From Arbacia lixula (taxonomy: Eukaryota; Echinodermata; Echinoidea; Arbacioida; Arbaciidae): a stretch of 64,000 nt of DNA. A program made the translations under genes and the position numbers. The notes beneath the pieces were generated by a model. That model had not been told where the DNA came from. It did no database searches and saw only the letters and a program-made list of their open reading frames with translations. The stretch is from NCBI GenBank assembly GCA_963669155.1, contig OZ022578.1, positions 8,989,230 through 9,053,229 of the forward strand. Direction: 5' to 3'. Shown here one piece after another: positions 54,751-64,000 of this stretch (its first letter is position 1; each line of letters begins with the position of its first letter).

Positions 54751-54906
54751 TTTAGGATTAATTGTCAAATTTGATTAGGATTGTTAGTAATCAAATACCA
54801 GATATTAAAATAGGAACAAATTGGGGTATCTGAGTAGCACAAGAACAAGTCACAAGGTGTGCGTTAAGTCATTCGTAGCTTACAAACAACTTGATGAAAC
54901 ACCCCC
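54597..54906. mobile_element. Inverted-repeat element, GGTGTTTCACCAAGTTGTTCG family
   Basis: The left end TGGTGTTTCACCAAGTTGTT and the right end read as its inverse (AACAACTTGATGAAACACCC) extend for about 50 bp. Non-coding MITE. A related left end is at 62032, and a related right end at about 50195-50211 (CAGCTTGGTGAAACACCCC). Confidence 0.75.
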
Positions 54907-55008
54907 TGGCTGTTATTCATTCAGCACCCATTCTCACAGTCACCCCGTGCAGTTAAGTTTCTCCTTCTCTTGTTCTCCCTCAGACCACGGCAAACGTACT
55001 GCTCCAGG

Positions 55009-56120
55009 ATGGGTAAAAGGCGCGGACATCCCGCATTGCTCCCCCTTCTGGTGTTGGCCTGTATCATCCTGCTCTGCCAGCTCATGCTCGCCGTCCTCCA
55101 CGAGAATAGCGCAGATGCGATCTTCCAGCTTGGGCTACCACCCATCTTCAGCCAAGAGAGACAACGAGCAGAGCACGTCGCCATCATTGCCGACATCGAG
55201 CCATTGCATTTGGATAGTCGGGGCACGGATAACTCATCGCGAGGTGTACGGGCCGTGAATCAAGATAAGGGACGTCTAACACACACTCTTCGCGGAAACC
55301 TCAGCGTTTTATTTGACAAAGAGCACGGAAGTAATGCACGCGATGGAGTAGCTAAAATAAGTTCTTTATCAGAAACGGAGAAGGAGTATGTGAAGCGTCC
55401 TCGGCAAACTGCCGATTCATCCAGTACGACGCAATATCTGCTGCCTGTCCTCATCGGCAACCAGGGCTTCAACAACCAGTTTCAGTCCATCAAGATGATC
55501 AGCATCGTCGCCTTTAAGCGAAACCTCACTTTGGTCGCGGCGCCTTTCTTCGACCATGGATACCACATCGAGAGCCAGCTCCCTCGCAAATTTGAGGAAA
55601 CCCTCGATGTCGATATCCTGCGGAAGTTCGTGCCCGTCATCAGCCTGGCGGAGTTTAAACAGAAGTGCAAGAGCCGAGTGACCGCCGTGTTCCTGGGAAC
55701 CAATATGGTGAGAAACCAGACGGCTGAAAGTACAGAAAGGGTGAATGGCCACGTGGAACGTAGCTTATTGGTCTACTCGAACTGGACAGGCATCCGTTTT
55801 CCTAGAGTCTTCGCGAACTTGAATCGATCCAGTGTGGTGATACAGATCTCGGATGACCTGCCGTTCGGAGTGCCAGTGGACAACTTCCTCGATCAGTACC
55901 CAGACTCACTCACGACCTCCCAGCGATGTACCTCCTTCTTGTATCCCTACGGCTACCTAGGACGGCTGCGCTATGCTACCAATATAGATCGCTACACGCA
56001 CTTCTTTATCAGAGCAAAACCAGTACGAACCGTGGCTAGACGGTTTGCTGCTGATGTCATGGGCAATTCATCTTATATCTGCATACACTGGAGATTTAAC
56101 GAGGAGTGGAAAAGTGCGTG
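55009..56120 (+). CDS. O-fucosyltransferase-like protein, coding exon A
   Basis: Encodes 370 residues plus two bases of a codon, ending at donor GTGAGT. An acceptor (TTCTCCCTCAG) lies at 54983, 25 bases before ATG, so this exon is spliced to an upstream 5' UTR exon. Residues about 9-30 are a single hydrophobic signal anchor (ALLPLLVLACIILLCQLMLA) after a basic start: type II, Golgi/ER lumen expected. The domain holds YLLPVLIGNQGFNNQFQSIK (GNQG at 150) and RNLTLVAAPFFDHG, typical of the PF10250 GDP-fucose-binding fold, and CIHWRFNEEW (HWR at 360-362), the position of the GDP-fucose-binding arginine in O-fucosyltransferases. It is closely related to exon B at 58209 over its whole domain. No exon that could follow it was seen before exon B. 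Family assignment is by eye; substrate unknown. Confidence 0.85.
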
Positions 56121-56725
56121 GTGAGTATGTATATCCCTTATTAAACAAATTAAGGAAATATGGAGATGTCTGGTTGTAGAAGGGGGGGGGGGGGCTTGCC
56201 TCATTTGATTTATGAAGTGTAGGTCCATGAGATTTGTATTTGGGGTATAGCAGAATTTTATCCATTGCCCCGCCACACGATCTCAAATAGTTCTGAAAAA
56301 CAACCAACCAATAATTGAGCCCTCGACGGACGGGCTTTAATGCTTCTGCCGTACGCACCTATCAATAAAAGAAGCTCGTATTATCGTATACCATTTTGTC
56401 GTTGTCTTTATAATTAACAAAAATACTATCATTGTATATATCATTATGAAAAATGTACAGGTATTTGGTAAATATATTCAAAGTTATGTGGTCTTCAAAT
56501 TCACATGCATGACGGGCAATGGTGGATTTTTTTTCAAAACGTACTGTACATATAGGTGCTCCTAAATTATTCATGTTTTTCCCGCTTCCCATGGAAGTCA
56601 TAAGAATCCTCTTGATACCAAATTTCAAATCACATTAATTAACTACCAAAAATATGCATTTATGGTCCTGAGAGAGTAAACATGTAAAGATACAACATCT
56701 TCAAACATCAAACTTTATCCCCCTT

Positions 56726-56793
<68 letters not shown>

Positions 56794-58208
56794 TCGACAT
56801 ACACATACACCACTTATACCACATTATTACCACTTTTGTCGACAATGTACTGCACCCTTCTTTGCTCCACTAGCACCATGAATGTACTCTCATACATCCT
56901 TGTTTGCATAAAGAATATTTTGTGTCATTGTACATTAAACCGATAACCACTCCCCAGTCCACTCACCTGTCCACAAGACAAGAGTTAGGATACTCTTTAT
57001 AACGCCAGCTGTACACTGCAATCATGTGTGTTTGCATGACACTGTTTTTGATACGGTTAGACAAGACTGTTCAGAGATTAACACTATTATGAGCGTGTAT
57101 TGTACTATGTACTGTAGTCATGGTAAAGGGATCTCAACCATGCGTGTTAACAAGAAATTGATTGGAAACTAAACTAGTGACTTTTCAATAGGACAGCTAT
57201 TCATTACGAAAGCTTTTCATAAGGACCAGGATTCTGAAGGACCGCGATCCATATTTTCACCCCCCCCCCCCTCTCCGACCAGGAAAATAACCGTAGATTG
57301 CTAGATCAGATCCAGGCCAAACAATTAATCAGAAGTAATCATTTCGTGCACTCATACGTCAAATTCTTGTAGTTGTGAGCGCCACTATTCGATTGGAAAG
57401 AAGTTCTCTTAATTTCCTTTCACATTTTAAAATTTGTATCCCGCGATCTTTGCAGTCCACAACCACTACCCCACGACACTTCCTCATGATATCAGTTATG
57501 TTTTTATCATGTTATCAGGTCATGATATTGCCAGGAGGCTTAAGTAGTATCGAGCGATACGATCGCACAGATGGTGGCGCCATTCATGCAGTAAACAATG
57601 CATTGATTTGTAACATTATGCGCATGCGCCCCTTGCCAGTTTACAAGATCTTCTCTTTTCCTGAGGAAATCAGCAACCGCTTTCAAGGATAATACACGAG
57701 AGTTGTTCAATGAAACATAATTCTATAGCAGAACACCAGGGAATGGCAGAATACTTTCATCAGGAACAGATTGCAGATCAGAGTAAGTGATAGTAGCTAA
57801 AACCTTGATTTGTTCTGAGGCATGCAACCCCACAGACTCTTCAGCTTTAAACACACGTTTCGTAATCCACATCAAGAGGTATGGATAGGGAGCGAGATAG
57901 AGATGGAGAGAGAAATTTATATTATTATGATTTATATACAAGCTATTGACTACTGTTTTTTCCGGAGTCATCTTGGTTTTCTCTTAAACTCAGCTTATAT
58001 AAAAGTAACGTATGCATCCAGAAAAGTTAAACCGTAGTATCAGATAATAATGATTTTTATGCGTGGAAAAGTCTGTATTTCTCAAAAAATACTATTTAGT
58101 GATTATAGTGATTATCTTAAACGTGCCTGCTTCTGACATTATGTGAACGCACAATGCACGCTCTACGGTAACATTGATCGCATTGTCTCTCCAGACCAGC
58201 CAGCCAAC
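56121..58208. other. Spacer between tandem fucosyltransferase-like exons
   Basis: No homologue of the 63782 exon and no other coding exon seen. It holds a G-run at 56180-56193, a (TC)n-(CA)n array at about 56727-56793 and a C-run near 57260. The acceptor of exon B (GTCTCTCCAG) ends at 58194. Confidence 0.55.
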
Positions 58209-59239
58209 ATGAGAACCATTCGACTGAAAATGAGAAGGCGACTCTTATGGAGGATTTTCTGCTGTTTAATCGCAGCCGCCTGCATTGTTTTTACGAGTCA
58301 ACTGTTGACTCTCATCAGCGATCCTACTCTTGACGAAGCCGGAGTGGCTGCATCTTTGCGAGAGAAGGTTAACTCCGGTGCTGCAGAAGAGTTGGTCGAG
58401 GCTGTTAGAGAAATCTCTCAGTTTGGTGGTGATCTGGCAGGCAATGTCCTGGGAGAGGACGACGGGATACCTGGTGGGGTTGATTCCCGAGTACCGGGGA
58501 ACAAGAGTCTCGGTAACATGCGCGCGAACGTCCAACCTGTGGTCAGGTACATACTCCCCGTGTTGCTAGGTAACCAGGGGCCGAACAATCAACTTCAGTC
58601 GCTGAAACTCGTTGCGATCATTGCGGCCAAGCGAAACCTCACCCTAGTCGCAGCGCCGTTCTTTACCCACGGGCCGAACCGTCTCGACGAGCAGCAACCT
58701 AGGAGGTTTGACGACACACTCGACGTCGACATCCTTTCCGAACTCGTGCCCGTTGTCGCTATGAATGAATTTTTGAGAAAATGCGATGGGAATGCGGATG
58801 CAGTTTTCCTTGGTACGAATATGATGAAAGGCCAGTCCGTAGCGGAGACAAAGAAACGTAATCTGGAAGCATGGCGTGCCATGAAGGCTTTCTGCCACAT
58901 GATCAAAATCACTGCACCTAATCTCTTAGCAAATATAAATAAATCTGATACCGTTATCCAAATAGCCAAGGACCTGCCTTTTGGTGTTTCTGTTGACACT
59001 TTTCTTGACAAATACCCGAACTCGCTGACAACAAAAAGGCAATGTAACATGTTCATCTTTCCATACGGATACTTAGGACGACTGAGAGCAAGCGGTGTTC
59101 ACATTGAACGATACGCGCGTTTCTTCGTCAGAGCGCGGAGTATCAGGGTCGCAGCTAGAGATTTCCGTGTGAACGCGATGGGGAATGTGGCATATGCTTG
59201 CATACATTGGCGATTTAATGATGAGTGGCGGAACGTATG
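58209..59239 (+). CDS. O-fucosyltransferase-like protein, coding exon B
   Basis: Encodes 343 residues plus two bases, ending at donor GTAAGT. The acceptor at 58194 lies 14 bases before ATG, so again a 5' UTR exon is implied upstream. A basic start (MRTIRLKMRRRLLWR) leads into a signal anchor (IFCCLIAAACIVFTSQLLTL). Then comes a non-conserved stem of about 75 residues, and the conserved domain: YILPVLLGNQGPNNQLQSLK (GNQG at 121), RNLTLVAAPFFTHG, DVDILSELVP, AVFLGTNM, DLPFGVSVDTFLDKYPNSLT, PYGYLGRL and ACIHWRFNDEW (HWR at 333-335). Exon A has each of these blocks in the same order. The stem and the middle differ most, as expected for paralogues. It joins the 63782 exon in phase. Confidence 0.87.
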
Positions 59240-62200
59240 GTAAGTCTGCCAAAGATTAAAGGAGGAATATGATTTCATGAAAGCCTGACTGACTTGTGAA
59301 AGCTAACATAGCTAAACTAGAATTTACCATAAGAGCCATAGTGTATGATAACACATGTTCACAAAGCTCAAGACCGAATAAACAAGATCGAGACGGAAAG
59401 TTGAGGGGAAGTGCTAACAAAGGAACAATATAGTAATAATGATATAAAGAGAGAGAGAGAGAGAGAAAGAGAAAGAGAAAGAGAGAAGGGGGAGAGTGAG
59501 AGAGAGAGAGAGAGTGCCTCCCTGAAAGACAGCCTTTGGCTGAAGTGGGTCACCGTGCTATAATAAAATGAATTGAACGGAACTAAGAGATAGAGAGAGA
59601 GAGAGAGAGGGTGGGGGAGGGGGGGGGGCATAGAGAGGGGTATTGTAAATGGAGAAAGGACACAAGGATACATAGGGATGTAGGGAAGGTTAATTGGTGG
59701 GATAACGGACTTGGTTTAACTTCACATTATCATGATTAAATCAATCGATTCATTCAGCAAAATTAAGCGGTTATGAGGCCCTGAAATGATACGTAGGCTA
59801 TACTGAATGTTTTCGAGATAAATTATTATTCTGCTTGTGGTTGGAGTAGAAATGTCAAAAGTATTACGTAGTATGGAAGGTGGGTTATAATCTTCTTTAT
59901 ATAAAAATCAACGTTTTCGAGTAAATCAACCGAGTGCGTGTGCCAGTAGTAGCTCGAAAGAATCATTAGAGGTAGCTTTCATAATTACATAATTTATTCA
60001 TATTCCAATCACAACAGAGTGCGACAGAGTGCGATAGTTCCATGCAGTGCAATCCAGGCAACATGCTGCCAAACATGACAACTCACTACCCACACGTTGA
60101 TCCGCAATAATCTGCCATAAGATACACTCATTCTAATCATGTACACCGTGATCGACGCAATGTCTGAAATCCGTTGCTTACGGACCCTTGCAATTAATTT
60201 CCTGCCAAAATCGCGTGAATAATTGATATATAATTGGAAGGGGTACTATAAAAACATGATGAAGTGTGTGATAACAGCACCTGCGGATTACCTCGTAAAT
60301 ATCTTGTAATTGCAGATGTTAGTAAAAGCAGAGGAGGAGGGGGATATTTAATATATTCTGACTCCGTATACCAGAGACCTGTGTGAGGAATGGAGTCAGC
60401 GCGAAATGTGATTTATTCCTTCAGCACTCGCGTGCATTCATATCACAATGGATATTCTATGCGTTAGTCTCTTCGTTCGAGGGAGGTCCGCCGCCAAACA
60501 AGCATGAAAAATTTTGGATGCATTTAGGGGAATATATATTCTATATGCGCAGAAGATTTCAGGACCACTTCATGTACTGAAGAGCATGTGCAGTAGTATA
60601 ACATCGTATAATGATACGATTCTGTGAATTTCAGATTATATTGTTACTTCTTTTTTTTTTGTTGATAAATCGAGAATACTGTCGAAAACATGTCAGAGAA
60701 ATGCCCCCATATTGCACATTGGGCAATCATATTTCCAGATATCTTGTAAATCGTTTATTGAGTGTTTCACCTTCCATGGAAACAACCTCGATTTCATATG
60801 CGGAGATGTCCGAAAAAGGTACGGACTAAATTCTTTCTACAATTTTATCAAAATTTCCTTTCGTTCACCCCAAATCTAGTTTCCAATGTGTGTAATAAGA
60901 TCAGCTATGAACTACCAGCGAAGGCTGAACGGTTGGCATATTTCTCAAACCAAAATTTTCTTTTCTTATTCAAAGGAAGGCACTGCCTAATTAGAAATGC
61001 AGTGCATTGTTTGAAACACCTGAATGTCTTGAATTTTTAAGAGGCGGCGGTTATCATAGACCAAAGGAAGTCTATCCGAGCGCAGTCAGCGAAGTGTTAT
61101 GGAAGGATATAAATCAACTTTTTTTCTTTGAACCCATGCGTGGCACCGCCAAAAAATTATGTGGTTTCACTATGTGTTTTTCAGGTGTTTTAACAATAAC
61201 GAACATGATTGCGTGGCAACGGTTTCTCAGAGAGAACAAAATAAATGTAGAGTCTTATATCGCTTGTCCAGTTCTGTTGGATTGCATCAATACTTTTGTG
61301 AGGAAAAGAGATATCAGCAAACAAAGATAAAGTTTTTTTTCTAGTACAATATCTCAGCTGCACGCAAATGCACGCAAACTCTGTTAATGAAAATACACAG
61401 TTTATGATATAATTGTGATAATGATTGAATCCCACATTTCCGGAAAAATCCGGAAAGTGAAGAAATTTGTTAATTGTGTGAATAAGAATATTATCTTATA
61501 TCTCCGTTTGTGCATCATTTATTGTGCAACAATTATTTAGAATAAAACCGACTACACGATTTTTTGTGGTGTTGCCCTTAACTTTTTTTTGAAAATTGCA
61601 AAAGAATTGTGATAAGAAACACAGCTTCGAGAGACAAAACAGGGAATTCAAGATATTTCTTTCCAAGTTGACGGCAGCTAAATGTCGGTGCTGCGCATGG
61701 GACATCAAAGCATTCTAGTGATTGTGGAATGCTTTGGAAATTCATTAGCACGCTTTAGTATCCATACAGATGTTTGAATATATTATACTGAGTTGTTTCT
61801 CCTTCCTAACACATCCCTGACTACACCATATACACATCAATCATGTCAGTGTCAGTTGGTTTACAAATTCGGAAACGTTTCGTCTCTTCAGAAATGCTTC
61901 CTACTATGTTCTAAAACAAATTTGGAAGCTAGTAGTGTATGTTTATTTTTTATTAGGAATTTGGAGGTATTAATGATCGTTAGCAAATATCAGTCTAACT
62001 GTTGCTCTTAACTATTTGTGATCTGGTTGATGTTTCACAAAGTTGTTCGTATAAGCCTCGAACAACTTTACACACACTGGTTTTGTTCTTTTCCTAAATC
62101 AGATTCTCAATTATTTTGATTCCCATCAGCGCAAGTTGTAATCTGATGTTTGGAAATACAAATTCTCCGAGCAATTGATAATTCTGTAAATATTCTTATT

Positions 62201-63781
62201 TTATACCAGAAGTCGGAATAGTAATTAAACTTACAGGAGCTTTTTACGTACAGTACCGATGATTGCATCAAACTATGGAGTTCTCCACTGTCGCATTTGT
62301 GTTAATTGAATCAATAATGCTTTCTGTATTTAATTTTCCGGCTTCATTAGATGTAGCGTGTCCTTTAAAAAAAGATACGTTCTTCAAGAAAGGATACAAG
62401 AGCCACCTCTTATAAATAAAACCATACAAAAATGGGTAGGCTATCAACATTATATCACTGAAAGTCAGGTATCCTTTTCCGCTCATTAGGAAGATCGTAA
62501 AGGCTATTTTCCTCTGGGTACCGTGTGTGAATAGCTGTATATTTGACGCCTGCCGAGTAACGTGTAAACCCCTTTCAACACTCTCAATACAAAGCCATGA
62601 AAAACGTGCTGATTTATTATACGCTGACGTATCCATGTACCGAAAGGACTTTTATAATCATAGCAGATATACTCGTATCACCAAATCTCATTGGAATATT
62701 TGAATATTCAACTATGTAGGCTGAAAATGTCACTTGTCCCAGTAATCACGATGTGTCCTTCATTTAAACGAATTGTACATGTAAGTATTGATTTTCTGAA
62801 AAAAAAATAATGTTTTCATGTATTCCTGTTTTCCTATATGACTAATGATTGTATTGACCTAAATACATGGCATAATAAGTTGCTAATGTTGCATCGTGTT
62901 TCTTATCTGTATTTTTTGTTTAAATTTTGTTTGAGGGAATGTTGTCCTCTTGAGATTACATGTATATGAACATTACCACAGATCAATCTCATTACAATAT
63001 GACCCATTATGGACGACGATATGTGAGGATGCTCGTTTCCACATTGATCTGTTATCATGTTGAATCCATATATGGGTCTATCCGATATAATGCAAATCCA
63101 TGATGATGTTTATTTTGTCACTGAACCATGTGAACTGTTCATGTATTTTGCTTGTATTGATGTAAATCATGTTGTGTTGAATGTCAACATGTCAAAGCAG
63201 GGCCCCCTAGTAAAGTGGCTATACTGGGTAAATAACACCACTGAATAAAAATCAAATGAGAAAATCTTGATTTTATTTGTGATATGGCATACAATGATAT
63301 AATAAGACAACATTCTTGATAAATAAGCCTGGCCTAAGCCTCTGCAACCAAAATGCAGTGCCACTGTCACGTCAGTGGGCGTGCCGTCGCATTATAATTA
63401 TGTGATTGCTTCGCTGATCAGCTGAGCAGCTAATTCTCATTAGGCGAATATAGAGTTGGCCAGCTTCATCCTGGGCCCTTAGTGGACCAATGTTCAAGGT
63501 ATACAGACGAAATACATGTACGCGACGCTGTGAAGAAAAATTCGACCGTGAACAAGAGTCAATGCCGTTTCAATAACGTGAAAAAATACCCCCCAAAATT
63601 AATAACAAATCCCGTAGGATAATCTGTGAGCAATTAAACTATGGTTGGAAAAAAAGTCTATTGAGTAGAAAATCACGGAGATATATGATTTAAAATACAC
63701 AGACCAGCTAACACACAACATTAGCCAAATCATAGTAAGGATATTATAATTCCTTCAGCCTGCTTTCCTTGCCCTCTTTAG
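59240..63781. other. Intron of the fucosyltransferase-like gene
   Basis: A 4.5-kb intron with GA arrays at 59449-59515 and 59590-59612, a G-run near 59620, and copy 2 of the 1.07-kb repeat. No third paralogous exon was found in it. Confidence 0.6.
61094..62170 (+). repeat. 1.07-kb direct repeat, copy 2
   Basis: Matches 53679-54750 in order and orientation, about 7.4 kb away. It ends inside what is an inverted-repeat element in copy 1 and lacks that element's right end. Confidence 0.85.
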
Positions 63782-63920
63782 GTGCCAGCATGATTACGTC
63801 TTTGACCTCTGTGAAGCCCTCGATGCGATGGCGCCTCAAGGTCTCGCTAGGAACCTGTCCTTGTTCATGCAGACCAACAACCTCAAGGCTGCATACTTCG
63901 CTACAGAGCTGGGCGAAGAT
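63782..63920 (+). CDS. O-fucosyltransferase-like protein, second coding exon (gene continues past the window)
   Basis: Acceptor CCCTCTTTAG, then 139 nt, then donor GTGAGT. With the two bases TG left by exon A or exon B, the first base makes Trp, followed by CQHDYVFDLCEALDAM and 30 more residues ending TNNLKAAYFATELGED. This continues HWRF(N)-EEW in the way O-fucosyltransferase domains do: a helix with DLC, then a loop and an AYFAT beta strand. The exon leaves phase 0. Remaining exons are outside the window. Confidence 0.85.
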
Positions 63921-64000
63921 GTGAGTCCTTTAACCCGTTCTGTGCCAGAGTCAGTGTAGCCTTGAGTGATGCGTGGGTAGTACTTTTTAAACAAATGTAC
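63921..64000 (+). other. Start of the next intron
   Basis: Intronic sequence after the donor at 63921; no exon visible before the window ends. Confidence 0.6.

Larger units (their letters stand above)
50862..54980. other. Transposon-rich spacer
   Basis: Upstream region of both flanking genes, which diverge here. It holds the inverted-repeat elements at 51494-52128, 52192-52724 and 54597-54906, a short tandem duplication at 53262-53495, and one copy of a 1.07-kb dispersed repeat at 53679-54750. No coding exon was seen, though 5' UTR exons of either gene could lie here. Confidence 0.6.

Noticed and set aside
62268-62636. 122-codon minus-strand frame
   Set aside because: No family likeness and inside the fucosyltransferase-like intron; probably chance.

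Overview
This window is animal nuclear DNA. It has spliced genes with canonical GT-AG introns of 0.2 to 3.4 kb, AT-rich introns, many microsatellites and many short inverted-repeat DNA transposons. The best clue to the organism is a complete gene for kinesin-C, a calmodulin-binding C-terminal kinesin first described in sea urchin. A marine invertebrate deuterostome, most likely an echinoderm, fits best. The species cannot be fixed from sequence alone.

Layout. (1) 1-2520: no gene seen. (2) 2521-8761, minus strand: a complete six-exon SWEET (SLC50A1-type) sugar transporter of 216 residues. (3) 8762-12384: intergenic, with two small perfect inverted repeats and a possible promoter. (4) 12385-35311, plus strand: a 31-exon kinesin-14 gene encoding 1615 residues. 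It has a basic/proline N-terminus, a very long coiled coil, a C-terminal motor and a short neck-mimic/calmodulin-binding-type tail. (5) 35312-39693: its 3' UTR and the tail-to-tail spacer to the next gene. (6) 39694-50861, minus strand: a seven-exon gene for an unrecognised 928-residue, lysine-rich, probably nuclear protein. The exons join in phase across six introns, and the last exon holds three diverged copies of a basic-plus-helix unit. (7) 50862-54980: upstream region packed with inverted-repeat transposons. (8) 54984-63920 and beyond, plus strand: two tandem paralogous exons (55009-56120 and 58209-59239). Each encodes a signal-anchor segment and most of an O-fucosyltransferase-like (PF10250-type) domain. 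They are followed by a single downstream exon (63782-63920) that fits the phase of either.

The genes do not form a pathway: a sugar transporter, a minus-end-type microtubule motor, an unknown nuclear protein and a Golgi-type glycosyltransferase. The most interesting arrangement is the tandem exon pair at the right end. Both exons have an acceptor just 5' of their ATG and the same donor phase, and joining one directly to the other would give an immediate stop. The locus therefore looks built to use one or the other. Also notable are the three-unit repeat protein, a hammerhead-ribozyme-like motif in kinesin intron 1, a DNA transposon nested in a SINE, three transposons with the same TTAA-AGG ends, and an 877-bp fold-back element that keeps a TATA box and a start codon. 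I saw no retrovirus-like, Polinton-like or other capsid-bearing element and no CRISPR array.
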